DNA from: Candidatus Woesearchaeota archaeon
GTDB taxonomy: Archaea > Nanobdellota > Nanobdellia > Woesearchaeales > UBA10216
Direction of reading: 5' to 3'
Length of the DNA: 64,000 bases
NCBI GenBank assembly: GCA_016185705.1
Contig: JACPMZ010000010.1
Coordinates: 64,913-128,912, forward strand
The translations under genes were made by a program, and so were the position numbers. This document shows, piece after piece, positions 8,724-18,668 of this stretch (positions are counted from its first letter, which is position 1; the number at the start of each line of letters is the position of its first letter). The notes beneath the pieces are model-generated. The model was not told the origin of the DNA. It was given only the letters and a program-made list of their open reading frames with translations, and did not search any database.

Positions 8724-8764
8724 CATTTCCGCATCCCTTAGCTTTAAAGGGAGGTGAAATGCGG
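8724..8764. repeat. CTCCCTT-type intergenic palindrome (atpI/atpK gap)
   Basis: Core TCCCTTAGCTTTAAAGGGA with imperfect outer arms (CATTTCCGCA on the left, GGTGAAATGCGG on the right). It lies inside the ATPase operon, so it cannot be a full terminator here; RNA processing or stability is possible. Confidence 0.6.
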
Positions 8765-8825
8765 CTGGCTGCGAAAGGGGCTGGAAGTGTGCAGTTAGTC
8801 AGTGATGCACTGAAATTTGCCTTTG

Positions 8826-10697
8826 TCATTGCGCTGCCTCATCCAGTTTTTTGCCGAAAGGGTAATAGGGAACAGCTCCCCCTTTAAAGAATTTTGTAAA
8901 AAATTCCACGTAATTAAGTCTGATGCTTTGCAGAAAGCCGCCGAGCAATCCAAGGGCTATGTTCAGTGCATGGCCGAATATTCCTATTGTTACTCCGGCT
9001 ACAGCCATAATTCCGCCTGCGTTGATGAAGTCTTCCATGAATGAGTTTACTACGACAGCAAGCCCTACTGAAGCAAGCCCTACTGCTGCGAGTCTGGTGT
9101 AGGATATGAGGTTGCTTATCAGTCCGGGTATTTCTATTATGCCTGTTATTGATTCGCCCATGTATATTAGTGCCGCAGAGATTATGGCTGCTGCTATGCT
9201 TGCATAAATCGGAAGCGCTATTTGCCCTGAAGCAGTAAGCCAGATGCCCAGTATGCTTATTTGAAGCAGCCACCAGCTGCCTTTTGCGAGGAGGGCTTTT
9301 CTTAATCCGTGCTCAAGTTCGTTCACGAAGCCAAGCAGCAGTCCAAGGTTGATGTGCAGCAGGCCTATGAATACTGAGAATGCGAGCATCTCCCTGACCT
9401 GGTGTATTCTGCTTAGCACGTGTGGTAGGTGGAACCCAAGCAGCTCTTCAAAGCCGAATATTTCTCCGAAAAGGAAGCCGAATATTACGGAGGATAGCGC
9501 TGCCGGCAGCATTATCTTGGCAATTGGCTTCATGCCCGGGTATTTTTTAGGCATATAAAATAATAATGCCAGTATTACTAAGCCATATCCTATGTCTCCG
9601 AGGATTATTCCAAAAAACAGCGGGAAAGTCAGGAACAAAAAAAGTGTTGGGTCGATTTCTGAATATTTTGGCAGCGCATACAGGTTCAGCAGGAATTCGT
9701 AGGGTTTTGACAGCTTTGCGTTGGCAAGTTTTACAGGAACGCTGTCATCATGCGAGGGTTTGCTGACTTCCATCTCAGCGTGGCCTTCGGTTATTTTTGC
9801 AATGGTTTCTGTCAATTTCCCTGTGTATTTTGTTGGCACCCACCCTGTGATTACAATTATGTTTTGCGATGCCGCAAACCTCAGCGGAGCTTCTGCTTTT
9901 TCGAGCTCCGCCGACAGGAATTTTTCTGACAGTATCAGGAAGTCGTGCCACTTGTTTCCAAGCGATTCTATGGCCTTTTTCGCTTCCCGCAGTGACTTTT
10001 CAGATTTCTCAAGCTCTGCAGCAAGTTTGCGGATTTGCTCAGCAGGCTCTCCTTTCAGTCCTGTTATGTGCGATAAGTCCATTTCTGAGAAATTGTGTTT
10101 GGCGAGCAATTCTTCTGCCCTCGCTTCATAGGGCCTCGCGACAAACAATGCCATAGTTTTTTCTGACTGGCGCAGCTCAAATTCGTCTGTTATCTGCTGC
10201 ATCCCCTTGGCAAGGGTTTGCGGCGCTTCGACGTCGCCTGCAAATACTGCCAGTGATTTGTAGGGGGAGCAGGCGTCCAGCGGCAGTCTTAGCGCTTCAA
10301 TTTTTTCCAGCAGGGAAATTGCCCGGGCGTTGCCGGATATTGCGTTCTCTGTCTGCCTTATTTTCTCAAGTTGCGTGTTTGTTTGCTCCTGAAGTTTTTT
10401 TACTGTTGAAGCTAAGTGCGCAAAATTCTTTACTCCTATTGCTCTGAATCCGTTCCTCAAGGCAACATCTCCCTCAAGGTTGAGGTTTGATATTATTGCG
10501 CGCACAGAAATCAGGGTTTCTGATATTGCAGAGGCGTTTGGCAGCGGATTGCCTATGTCCATTTCATCCTTCAGGTGGTTGAGGATGTGTATGGCCTTGA
10601 GGTTGTATAGCTCCTTTACGATTTTGCTTTGATAGCTCTTCGGAGAAATTATGACTGCTTTGCTCATGCGCTCTGATTTAAGCATGTTACTCACCAA
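8826..10697 (-). CDS. atpI: A-type ATP synthase subunit I (membrane stator)
   Basis: 623 residues, normal for subunit I/a. The N-terminal half (about 1-330) is soluble and coiled-coil rich and contacts the peripheral stalks. The C-terminal half has multiple membrane spans and forms the ion half-channels next to the K ring; a conserved-looking stretch is SYTRLAAVGLASVGLAVVVNSF, where the Arg faces the K-ring Glu in this family. The annotated start overlaps atpH by 11 bases; an internal Met at residue 5 (MLKSERMSK) is an alternative. Confidence 0.94.
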   Translation of the reverse strand: MVSNMLKSERMSKAVIISPKSYQSKIVKELYNLKAIHILNHLKDEMDIGNPLPNASAISETLISVRAIISNLNLEGDVALRNGFRAIGVKNFAHLASTVKKLQEQTNTQLEKIRQTENAISGNARAISLLEKIEALRLPLDACSPYKSLAVFAGDVEAPQTLAKGMQQITDEFELRQSEKTMALFVARPYEARAEELLAKHNFSEMDLSHITGLKGEPAEQIRKLAAELEKSEKSLREAKKAIESLGNKWHDFLILSEKFLSAELEKAEAPLRFAASQNIIVITGWVPTKYTGKLTETIAKITEGHAEMEVSKPSHDDSVPVKLANAKLSKPYEFLLNLYALPKYSEIDPTLFLFLTFPLFFGIILGDIGYGLVILALLFYMPKKYPGMKPIAKIMLPAALSSVIFGFLFGEIFGFEELLGFHLPHVLSRIHQVREMLAFSVFIGLLHINLGLLLGFVNELEHGLRKALLAKGSWWLLQISILGIWLTASGQIALPIYASIAAAIISAALIYMGESITGIIEIPGLISNLISYTRLAAVGLASVGLAVVVNSFMEDFINAGGIMAVAGVTIGIFGHALNIALGLLGGFLQSIRLNYVEFFTKFFKGGAVPYYPFGKKLDEAAQ

Positions 10698-11010
10698 TTA
10701 ACTTCGCAAGCTGGTCCAGCACCAGCTTCACCGCCTTATTCCGATTCCTGTCGGCTCTTGATTCAAGCTCTTCAAGTGCTTTGTTGTTAGCGAGCAGCTT
10801 TTTTTGCCTCTGCTTTGCAGTTTCCTCGAGCGCTTCCCTTATTCTGGCATCCCGCATTTGCTTTAGCTGCGGCTCTTTTTCAGAAAGCAATGCAATAGCT
10901 TTGCCATGCGCTTCCCTTACAATCTCGGCGCTCTGCTTATCAGCGTCAGAAATCAGGCGGGCTGCCTCATCTTCAATGCGGCGTATCTCTTGGAAGAGCT
11001 GTGTGGGCAT
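10687..11010 (-). CDS. atpH: A-type ATP synthase subunit H (peripheral stalk)
   Basis: 107 residues, almost wholly one charged helix (EIRRIEDEAARLISDADKQSAEIV and following), as in subunit H/G that forms a coiled coil with subunit E. It is the first gene of the ATPase operon. A TATA-like box lies about 34 bases upstream, giving a short leader of perhaps 8 bases. Confidence 0.85.
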   Translation of the reverse strand: MPTQLFQEIRRIEDEAARLISDADKQSAEIVREAHGKAIALLSEKEPQLKQMRDARIREALEETAKQRQKKLLANNKALEELESRADRNRNKAVKLVLDQLAKLIGE

Positions 11011-11038
11011 TTTCTTTCTCTGTATGTGCGCGCTGAGT

Positions 11039-11050
11039 GCTTTATATTAG
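11039..11050 (-). promoter_or_regulatory. Likely promoter (TATA box) of the ATPase operon
   Basis: CTAATATAAAGC on the minus strand, about 34 bases before the atpH ATG. It is the only good box A between rnpB and atpH. Confidence 0.55.
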
Positions 11051-11072
11051 CTTGCTGCCTTGCCGGACTTGA

Positions 11073-11107
11073 TTTTTCAGCCCCTTAACTTCAAAGGGAG
11101 GGAAAAA
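11073..11107. repeat. CTCCCTT-type palindrome after rnpB
   Basis: Arms TTTTTC and GAAAAA enclose CCCCTT/AAGGGAGG. It lies between the 3' end of rnpB and the ATPase promoter, and may help 3'-end formation of rnpB. Confidence 0.55.
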
Positions 11108-11155
11108 GTAATCCGCAGCAAAGTTAAAATTTGTTACTGTGTTATTTTAAAAATT

Positions 11156-11448
11156 TGTAGGGCAAAGATAAGCCACCTTCTGTCAAACCCCTTACCGGAT
11201 GGTTTGCCTTAACATTTGACTAAGCGCCATTGGCTTTCACCGACCGGGCAGCTGTCTCACCGTATCCCTTAGCAAGCGTCAATAGGTTAACTCTCAGCCA
11301 TTGCTGGCTGATTCGCCATATCATCCTTGGCTAAGGGCCGTGCTGTTTCTTCGCTGGAGCGCACCTCTCGGCACCTGCCTCTCGGCAGCGGTCCTTTGCG
11401 GTGGGTGGACTTTCCTGGGTTTCCCCGGCGTTAAGTACTTGCCCTACA
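11156..11448 (-). ncRNA. rnpB: RNase P RNA (archaeal)
   Basis: The minus strand has the RNase P RNA hallmarks. TGTAGGGCA at the 5' end pairs with TGCCCTACA at the 3' end (stem P1). CAGGAAAGTCC (CR I region) follows shortly after, and ACAGAAGGTGGCTTAT lies near the 3' end (CR V region). The interior has GC-rich stems consistent with P3-P12. The length of about 293 bases fits archaeal type A RNA. It is the catalytic RNA that removes tRNA 5' leaders. The protein partner gene rnp1 is absent from its usual place in the ribosomal operon of this window. Confidence 0.95.
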
Positions 11449-11467
11449 ATCAGAAGTGTTGTTAAGC

Positions 11468-11480
11468 GGTTTAAAAAGCT
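11468..11480 (-). promoter_or_regulatory. TATA box of rnpB
   Basis: AGCTTTTTAAACC centred about 26 bases before the first base of stem P1, the expected distance for an archaeal transcription start. Confidence 0.7.
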
Positions 11481-11557
11481 TTCGGCAGGTGGTTTTTTGT
11501 AGGGTTTTAAGGAGTTCAATCGGCTGTTCATGCGTCATAGATCACGTCATTCAATAT

Positions 11558-12277
11558 TCATATTTTTGATAACAATCCTTTCTGTTGAGTGTATGCTTTT
11601 TCAAATGTTTCCTTAATGTGTGTATCAATAAAATTTGTTAAAACGTCAACAAATATGGTGCTTGATTCCAAAAGTATAAACAGAACAGATTTTTCAATAT
11701 CCTCCTTGCTGGCAATATCTAGCCTATCGTTTTTCATCATTGACAAAAAAGATGGATGTGAAAATTTGCAGACTCTTTCGTAATACTCTTTAAAATCATC
11801 ACCTTGCAAGTCAGGATGGTCTCTGAAGGCCATATCTCGGATAAATGCCGGTGAAAAATTTCTTATCGAAAGATGATTGCTCTTATTCATCATAGCCACC
11901 GTCTCTGTACGCCCTCTATCAATTAAATACCACTTATACTCTTCGTATTTCTTAGGAACATTCTCTTTATCACTAAAAGGTAAATTGTTCCAATTGAGCC
12001 ACCTCTCACCTTCAAAAGGGAATTTTTGCAGATAGAGTATGAAAATAGCCGTCTCAAAAATGTTTCTTTGAATCATCTGAGCTTCCGCATATTTGTAATT
12101 GCGATTGAGAATTATTACAGATTCTGCCAAAGAAATAACCTTCCTGTGTAATTGTTCAACTACTTGATAAAAATAATTCTCTTTAAACTTTTTATTTTTT
12201 CTTGCATTTCCAATTATGTTGGCATGTACCTTCTTAAGCAAATCCAACAGGTTGATTATTTCGGTTTCCATGGGCAT
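11558..12277 (-). CDS. Helical protein of unknown function (accessory region)
   Basis: The track ORF starts at 12376 inside the preceding gene. I prefer the ATG at 12277 (MPMETEIINLLDLLKKV), or 12271, because TATA-like boxes (TATATAAAA and AAAATATATCG) lie just upstream and the extra residues would overlap the neighbour. The product is about 239 residues, mostly helical, with the stretch YAEAQMIQRNIFETAIFILYLQK that recalls the DUF5677-like group, though I cannot confirm this. No catalytic motif is visible. It lies downstream of an anchored secreted protein and the Type III restriction system. Confidence 0.7.
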   Translation of the reverse strand: MPMETEIINLLDLLKKVHANIIGNARKNKKFKENYFYQVVEQLHRKVISLAESVIILNRNYKYAEAQMIQRNIFETAIFILYLQKFPFEGERWLNWNNLPFSDKENVPKKYEEYKWYLIDRGRTETVAMMNKSNHLSIRNFSPAFIRDMAFRDHPDLQGDDFKEYYERVCKFSHPSFLSMMKNDRLDIASKEDIEKSVLFILLESSTIFVDVLTNFIDTHIKETFEKAYTQQKGLLSKI

Positions 12278-12302
12278 TAGTGAGGTAAACTCTCGATATA
12301 TT

Positions 12303-13646
12303 TTAACGCTTGCGAGTTTTATATAGCATAAACAGCAACAAAATAATAAATACCGCGACCAACCACCTCTTATCAAATGAACGTTGGACAGCTTGCTCCC
12401 TTTTGAGTTCCTCTTCCGCAGGAACTAGCAGTTCATTAACTTTCTCAAAAGCTGTTATTGCCGAATTATACCTGTATTCTTTCAAATAGTTGTTACCTTC
12501 TACAAGTATTTTCTCTGCTTGTGCTGTTAAAGTTTTAGCATTTGAAATATTGTAGTTTGGTTCATAGAACAGGTTTGTTAATTGAAGATTGAGAAAGGAT
12601 GGTGGCAGCTTCTTCACTCTTTGGTAGTTTTCATTTGAGGTTGTTAAACCAGCTTCAGTTATCCTCTGCTTTTCTTGTACTCTTTGTCTGTACTTGGCTA
12701 AGATGGTTGTTGTTTCAGGGTTATCAAGGTGTAAATCTTGTTGGTTTAACTGGCTCATGGCTTTCTGAGCCAGTTCGCATTCATTTTCAGCTATTCTTAA
12801 TTCGTTATCAGGAGAGTGAGGATTTTTGCCAATTGATTTTATGTAAGGTATTGCGCCGGTGACTGCGTTCCCAAATTTGTTTGCAGTGCATCGAATTTTA
12901 CTCACATCAGAGTCCACATATTCGGCTAAGATGTTTTTTGCTTCTGAATCACAGTTCCTCAAAATTTTCGCTTGGCCTGCGATAACTCTTCTATTTTTAA
13001 TATTGTGTAAATATCCGTTACATTCTGTTAGCTTTTCCATGGCTTGCTTAAGGCTATTTTGGTTGATGTAACATGTGGCGCTTACTACCAAGTCAGCAGG
13101 ATTCAGTTTTTTAATAATGCCAATTGATTTGGCTGCTGTTAGCGACTCTTTGACTATTTGGCTTTTTCTTGTGTTCAGTAGCGGTCTCACTTCTTGTGCT
13201 GCTTCGCCCCCTATGTTCAATGCCTCTTGCTGCAATTTATCGATTCCGAAAAATGAGCACACGTCAAATGCGCTATCAAGCAGATATGCTTCATCAGAGA
13301 TGGTTCCATTTTCAATTTTTTTGTGTATGTAATCCAAGTCAGTTACTTCGGCGACATGGTCGTCTGTAAGAAATTCCTGGTTTTGCAAGTCAAAGGTGAT
13401 ACTTGTACATTCTTTGTTTACATCACAACACAGATATATGACAGGCACTGCAAGCTTGTGATTGTCTGAATTGAATAAATTTGACTGAGGGGTCCAATAG
13501 TTGAAGTAGTTCGCCACCGCACATACTTCCTCAGAATTGTTGAATTCGTTTATGTATTCATTCGCCGAGAGACCATAGCTGACGCTTGATAGGGCGAGCC
13601 ATAATAAAATCAAAATTCCTAATATCGACACTTTCTCAATCTTCAT
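12303..13646 (-). CDS. Secreted, C-terminally anchored protein of unknown function
   Basis: 447 residues with an N-terminal signal peptide (ILGILILLWLALSSVSYG), a largely helical external part containing several Cys (for example IYLCCDVNKEC), and a C-terminal membrane span (WLVAVFIILLLFMLY) followed by KTRKR. This predicts a surface protein held by its C-terminus. A TATA-like box (GCTTTATATACTGG) about 26 bases before the ATG indicates its own, probably leaderless, transcript. I do not recognise the family. Confidence 0.8.
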   Translation of the reverse strand: MKIEKVSILGILILLWLALSSVSYGLSANEYINEFNNSEEVCAVANYFNYWTPQSNLFNSDNHKLAVPVIYLCCDVNKECTSITFDLQNQEFLTDDHVAEVTDLDYIHKKIENGTISDEAYLLDSAFDVCSFFGIDKLQQEALNIGGEAAQEVRPLLNTRKSQIVKESLTAAKSIGIIKKLNPADLVVSATCYINQNSLKQAMEKLTECNGYLHNIKNRRVIAGQAKILRNCDSEAKNILAEYVDSDVSKIRCTANKFGNAVTGAIPYIKSIGKNPHSPDNELRIAENECELAQKAMSQLNQQDLHLDNPETTTILAKYRQRVQEKQRITEAGLTTSNENYQRVKKLPPSFLNLQLTNLFYEPNYNISNAKTLTAQAEKILVEGNNYLKEYRYNSAITAFEKVNELLVPAEEELKREQAVQRSFDKRWLVAVFIILLLFMLYKTRKR

Positions 13647-13678
13647 AATCGGATGGAGAATCTACCAGTATATAAAGC

Positions 13679-16588
13679 CTAATACTCTTTTATCCCAGTA
13701 AAATCTCCTAGCGTTCCTTTAATTTTGGCTTTTGTTAATCGTGCATACTCCAAAATCTCTTCGGTAGTAGCCCCTTTTTCACTCATGCCATAAAAAGTTT
13801 TTTCCCCTAAAAGAACATAATTCCAAGTGCAGCCCATTCTGTCTTCTGGCTGCAATTCATTGACTTTATCTATCCAGTCAATAGTGGCCAGTCTTTTTTG
13901 CTTTACATTAATGTTGTTCAAATCTCTTTCTGCCTTGGTTTCAACAAGATAGATTTTATTGCCTATCCTGACAATAAAATCAGGAAAATAATGAGCAAGC
14001 AAGCCGTCTTCTCTAATGTAAATGATGTTGGCAAAGTCGTGATAATGCTCATTTATCTTCACAAATGCTGTTAGCTTTGCGTCTCCATCAATAAACTCCA
14101 TGAATGCTTTTTCAAATCCGCCCTTGTTTGATGGAAAAGCAAGTTTTTCATATATCGTTTTTGCGACGTTTATCGCGTAAGTTTCTCTAATGTTAATCTC
14201 GCTAATTTCTGAGAAGTATTTTTTAATGATTTTAGCATCAACAACGTCTAATTTATTCTGTAGGTCGTATATTGCTTGACTGACGTTTTTTACTATGTGT
14301 TGGATAATCCTCTCTTGAGTTAAGATTAATATTTTCCAATTGTTATTCTCTAGAGGGTCAAAATCTTTGCCGAAAAGTTTATGTCGGATATATTCATCAG
14401 TAAGTTTGGCTATTAAAGCTGAATTAATTTGCATTATGGGAAAATATTTCTGAGTTCTCTTACCTATTTTTACAGGAACGGCAGAAACAGCGTTTACAAT
14501 CTTTTGAATGAACGAGTTGTAGCTTTTAGCCGTAAAAATATCAGCTGTTACGGAGTATTCTCCATATCTTGTTTTTACTGTAAGCTCCTCTCCATAGAAT
14601 ACATCCCCTTCCCTTACCAATGGTTTTAACTGTTCCAATGGTATTGGAAACTGCTCTAACGTTTGTATAGTTAGCTCAGGAGAAGACAGATACTCTTCTT
14701 TTTCATGAATGATAATTGGCCAGAAAAAGTCATACTTTTGATAGTCTTCCTTCAAGCCAACTGTAATGATATCTCCAACAACTCTTTCTCTTTTTGGAAG
14801 TGTTTTTGTTTCTGCAATAACCCCACTTAATTCTTTTTCATAGAATTTAATAAATTCAGGATGCTCAATAATGCTCAAAATATCCATGTAATTATCAGGC
14901 TCTTCCTTTTTGACAAGAAGTTTTTCCCTTGTTTCTTTCTTACTTTCTTCGTATTGCGGCTCTCTCCACATCAGTCTTAAACCTCTTCCTATTGTCTGCT
15001 CAAGAAGAATATAAGACGTGCTTGACCTTAAAGGAACTATGACGCAAATATTGTTTACATCAAACCCTTCTCTCAACATAAGAACAGAGATTATCGCTTT
15101 TGGCTTATCGTGCCTGTCAATATCAAATAACCGTTGCTTTACATTTTCCCATTCATCATGACCAATTTCTCCTTGTCTGTTGGAGTGTATTTCCATTATG
15201 TCCTGCTCTGCAAAACCTTCTTGCATTAGAAATTGGTTTACAAGCGGAACGACGGTAGTGTCTTCACATATTATAAGCATTTTAGGATGCTTATTTTTGT
15301 CAATCTTTGCAAAACCTCCTTCCAAGATTTTTAATTTCGTAAGCCCTGCTCTTAACATTACTCTCTGCCCATCTGATAATGTTGTGGTTTTACCTCCTTT
15401 TTCAGCTTTAAACTCTAAAGGTAGCGCAGAAATCTCTTTTCGCTTATCAATCGCTACTGTTTTAACTAAGCCTTGCCTAATTGCTGTAGCAATCTCAAAA
15501 TTTACAATTACGTGTGGAAAAAAATGCCTTGTTCTTTTCTGGCCTGAGCCAGTAACTGTATAGGGAGTCGCTGAAAAATCTATTTGAACAAATTTATCAC
15601 CCTTCGCGCCCCTAATTTCCGTAAGTGCCTCCTGCCATTTTTTCTCAAAAGTTTCATCTGCCTTCTTCCACTCGCCCAAATGATGCGCTTCATCATTAAA
15701 AACCATCAAGTCTGCCAATTTAGATAAAAATTCAATCTCTTTACCCCTTAAATATTTGCTGTCAAGATGGTCTAATGAATGCCCTGCTGTTGTTCCAGGC
15801 GCTATTGGCAATAGTTCCTTAACAGTTTGAGAAGGATTATCCAAAGCTGTTCCTGTTTCCCCCTCATCATTTTCTCCTGCCAACAAATGCCAGTTGGTAA
15901 TAGCAATTAACCCCTCTCCTGTTACCTTTCTTGCAATTTCGTCCTTCTGTGAAACGCAGCTTTGAACAAACCAAAAGATTTCTTCCTTGTAGGCGGCAGG
16001 GCAGAAAAGGCTTTCAAACATTTTAAAATCTGACTTTTCAAAATCCCTAATCCTATCTTCTCTTCTTTTTCCCAAGTAAGCATCTAACAACCGTTCATAT
16101 ACTATAATGCCTGGCGCAACTAAAAGGAAGTTTTTTGTAAACAAACCAGAAGGTGTTTCCTCGTGTTTTGCATTTAGGAACTGCCAAACGAGCAGCGCAG
16201 ACAAAATCCATGTCTTGCCAGTTCCCGTAGCCATCTTTATACAATATTTTGGATGGCTGTATTTATCCTTCTTTAAGTCCAGTAAATCCATTTCAGTTAA
16301 CAATTCAGGATGTATGGCCATGTACAAATCATGCACGTTCTTAACTTTCAAAATTTCATGAGCATAAATGCTGTTTAGAATTGCCTGCCATTGTCCTTCG
16401 TGAAAATTGAAGTTTCTTAAATCTGCAAAACCCCCTTCAGGGTCCCAAAATCTTAACAAATCCTTAGTTATAGGCGAAACCTTTTCTATAAAACTACCCT
16501 CTTGCCACTCTTTATCCGCCATTTTAGAGATAAGGTCAGCTAATTTAAGAGGAATAGTTCCTGTTCCAATGTTTTTGCTCTGAACCAT
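13679..16588 (-). CDS. res: Type III restriction enzyme, Res subunit
   Basis: 969 residues, typical for Res. An N-terminal SF2 helicase core shows Walker A (MATGTGKTW, about 117-125), the DEAH box (VFNDEAHHLGEW) and motif VI-like QTIGRGLRL. The C-terminal nuclease shows PDFIVRIGNKIYLVETKAE, a PD-(D/E)XK pattern. It translocates on DNA and cleaves when partnered with Mod bound to unmethylated sites. It begins immediately after the mod stop with no gap, so the two form an operon (mod first). Nothing looks broken, so the system should be active. Confidence 0.95.
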   Translation of the reverse strand: MVQSKNIGTGTIPLKLADLISKMADKEWQEGSFIEKVSPITKDLLRFWDPEGGFADLRNFNFHEGQWQAILNSIYAHEILKVKNVHDLYMAIHPELLTEMDLLDLKKDKYSHPKYCIKMATGTGKTWILSALLVWQFLNAKHEETPSGLFTKNFLLVAPGIIVYERLLDAYLGKRREDRIRDFEKSDFKMFESLFCPAAYKEEIFWFVQSCVSQKDEIARKVTGEGLIAITNWHLLAGENDEGETGTALDNPSQTVKELLPIAPGTTAGHSLDHLDSKYLRGKEIEFLSKLADLMVFNDEAHHLGEWKKADETFEKKWQEALTEIRGAKGDKFVQIDFSATPYTVTGSGQKRTRHFFPHVIVNFEIATAIRQGLVKTVAIDKRKEISALPLEFKAEKGGKTTTLSDGQRVMLRAGLTKLKILEGGFAKIDKNKHPKMLIICEDTTVVPLVNQFLMQEGFAEQDIMEIHSNRQGEIGHDEWENVKQRLFDIDRHDKPKAIISVLMLREGFDVNNICVIVPLRSSTSYILLEQTIGRGLRLMWREPQYEESKKETREKLLVKKEEPDNYMDILSIIEHPEFIKFYEKELSGVIAETKTLPKRERVVGDIITVGLKEDYQKYDFFWPIIIHEKEEYLSSPELTIQTLEQFPIPLEQLKPLVREGDVFYGEELTVKTRYGEYSVTADIFTAKSYNSFIQKIVNAVSAVPVKIGKRTQKYFPIMQINSALIAKLTDEYIRHKLFGKDFDPLENNNWKILILTQERIIQHIVKNVSQAIYDLQNKLDVVDAKIIKKYFSEISEINIRETYAINVAKTIYEKLAFPSNKGGFEKAFMEFIDGDAKLTAFVKINEHYHDFANIIYIREDGLLAHYFPDFIVRIGNKIYLVETKAERDLNNINVKQKRLATIDWIDKVNELQPEDRMGCTWNYVLLGEKTFYGMSEKGATTEEILEYARLTKAKIKGTLGDFTGIKEY

Positions 16589-18619
16589 TTACCTAGCCTC
16601 TTGAACAACAACGCTTTCAAAGCCAAAAACATCCACAGCCTTAACGCAGATTTTTCTTTTTCCTTCTACTTTTGGCAGCGTGAGTTTTGCCTTTCTTTTA
16701 ATCCTTAAATCCTCATTATTCTCCCTATACTCCTGCCATTTGCTCCTGAAAGTTTCACCATCATAATCCGGATCGATACTCCAATACTCAACCAAGCTTA
16801 AAGGATCTTTTTCAATTACCTTTTCTAATTTTTCCTTATTCTTTTCATCTAAAGGCAGCGCATCCGGAGAAAGCAGAACATAATTATCCAACTCTATCTC
16901 AATCTCATCTTCTTCTTTTCCCTTGCTTACTTTTATTGGCTTAATAGTCAGGTATTGAAGCGAGGAGAATCTTATCTGCCCAGATTTCAACAACTGATGA
17001 TAGCTTGCCTTTGATTTCAGTTTATCCAGCAAGTCTGGCGGGATTACCAGAACTTCCAATTTATCATCATTCAAGCTTTGTATTACAGTTCCTATATCTG
17101 TAACAAAATTCCAGCCAAGAACAACAACCTTATCCCAACCACCCATGAAAGAACCCCTCAATTCCTGTGCCTTCTTTAACGTTGCATAGCCAGTCATCTT
17201 TGAAGGGGAGTCAACAAATACTAACGTCTTTGACTGCTTTATGTAACCTAGGTTATTTGGCACTCCTTCTTGCATTGGAAAAGGCAATGCTCCATACAGA
17301 TTAACAATAACATGAGCCAAATCACCAATAGTCTTAAACTGCGATTTCTCAAACTGCTCTTTCTGATAATCGCCAATCGATTGGTATAAGAAAGGTTTTG
17401 CGTCTTGGTCAATTAGCCTTTTTCTAGCAATCATGCAAGCTGGTTTACCTAAATCCGACATGATCCATTTCTTGCCAAGTTTTTCAGCAATTGCGCCAGT
17501 AGTTCCAGAACCGGCGAAAAAATCTGCTACAATAGAACCTTGATCAGAGGAAGCTAAAATAACCCTTTCAATTAATTTTTCGGGTTTTTGAGTAGCATAA
17601 TCCAGATACTCCTTAGTTTTTGCAAGAACAGGTTTTATATCTGTCCATATTTCTTGAAGTGCTGCACCCTCAATATCATCCAAATAACGTTTAAGACGAG
17701 GTACTCCACTACCACTCCATTCTATTAAACTTTTTTTATCAAACTCTTCAAGTTTATCAATTGTATAAGCCCAACCACGACCTGTAGGAGGTCTAATTCC
17801 ACGCCAAACTGGGACATTTTTTGCAGGTTTTCCACTATGAAGCGGCGTTGTAACATACTTTCCTTTTTCGTCCTCTTTAAATGATTTAAGATAAGACTCT
17901 GATAATTCAGTAACCTGTTTATTCCAAATATAAGTTTTAGCTTTTATATAGAACAGGATTTTGTCACTATTATGACCATAACACAACCCATGAGATTTTT
18001 GAGGACCGCGTTTCCAGACTATTTCATTTCTAAAATTTTCTTTTCCGAATATATCGTCCATTACGACTTTAACATAATGCCCAATATGCCAATCAATGTG
18101 AACATAAATTGAGCCTTGTTCTGAAAGTAGCTCTTTCATCAATATAAGTCTCGGTATAATCATCTGTAGATACGAAGAAGTTCCATTTTTCCATGTGTCA
18201 GAATAAGCAAATTGCTCAATAACTGTCGGCTTAGACTCAATATCTGTATTGGGAAGATGGATTTTTGTCCTGTAATCTGCTTTTGAATCAAAAGGCGGGT
18301 CAATGTAAATCAAGTCAATTTTCCCTCTCATTGAAGGCAGTCCAGTTAAAGGGTCTCCAGCAAGAAGTGCCTGCATGGCAAGCAGATTGTCTCCATAAAT
18401 CATTCTGTTAAACCAGTCTTTCTTACCAAGCGTTTTAACGGATTGGCCTGTGAAGTCAAATAAGCCACCTTTTGCTTTGGTCGGCAAAACCAATTCATTA
18501 GTCTGCAAAGTAATCCTATTTCTTGTTGAAATGCTATCCAGTATTCTTTGCGCTTCCTTCTTTCCTTGCGCAATGATTTTTGGCAATTCTTCAATTAGTG
18601 ATTCTGGCATTTTAAACAC
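16589..18619 (-). CDS. mod: Type III DNA methyltransferase, Mod subunit (probable N6-adenine)
   Basis: 676 residues. The catalytic motif DPPF (IDLIYIDPPF, residues 107-110) comes before the AdoMet motif (FFAGSGTTGAIAEKLG, near 365). This is the beta-class order typical of Type III Mod and related adenine methyltransferases. The central and C-terminal parts would hold target recognition and Res contact. A TATA-like box (ACTTTAAAATAC) about 24 bases before the ATG suggests a leaderless transcript starting the mod-res operon. Confidence 0.95.
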   Translation of the reverse strand: MFKMPESLIEELPKIIAQGKKEAQRILDSISTRNRITLQTNELVLPTKAKGGLFDFTGQSVKTLGKKDWFNRMIYGDNLLAMQALLAGDPLTGLPSMRGKIDLIYIDPPFDSKADYRTKIHLPNTDIESKPTVIEQFAYSDTWKNGTSSYLQMIIPRLILMKELLSEQGSIYVHIDWHIGHYVKVVMDDIFGKENFRNEIVWKRGPQKSHGLCYGHNSDKILFYIKAKTYIWNKQVTELSESYLKSFKEDEKGKYVTTPLHSGKPAKNVPVWRGIRPPTGRGWAYTIDKLEEFDKKSLIEWSGSGVPRLKRYLDDIEGAALQEIWTDIKPVLAKTKEYLDYATQKPEKLIERVILASSDQGSIVADFFAGSGTTGAIAEKLGKKWIMSDLGKPACMIARKRLIDQDAKPFLYQSIGDYQKEQFEKSQFKTIGDLAHVIVNLYGALPFPMQEGVPNNLGYIKQSKTLVFVDSPSKMTGYATLKKAQELRGSFMGGWDKVVVLGWNFVTDIGTVIQSLNDDKLEVLVIPPDLLDKLKSKASYHQLLKSGQIRFSSLQYLTIKPIKVSKGKEEDEIEIELDNYVLLSPDALPLDEKNKEKLEKVIEKDPLSLVEYWSIDPDYDGETFRSKWQEYRENNEDLRIKRKAKLTLPKVEGKRKICVKAVDVFGFESVVVQEAR

Positions 18620-18668
18620 TAAATGGGCGCAGTATTTTAAAGTTTGCTATACGAGAAGTCACTCTTTT

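Noticed and set aside
11331-11531. 66-residue ORF on the minus strand
   Set aside because: Lies within the RNase P RNA and its promoter.
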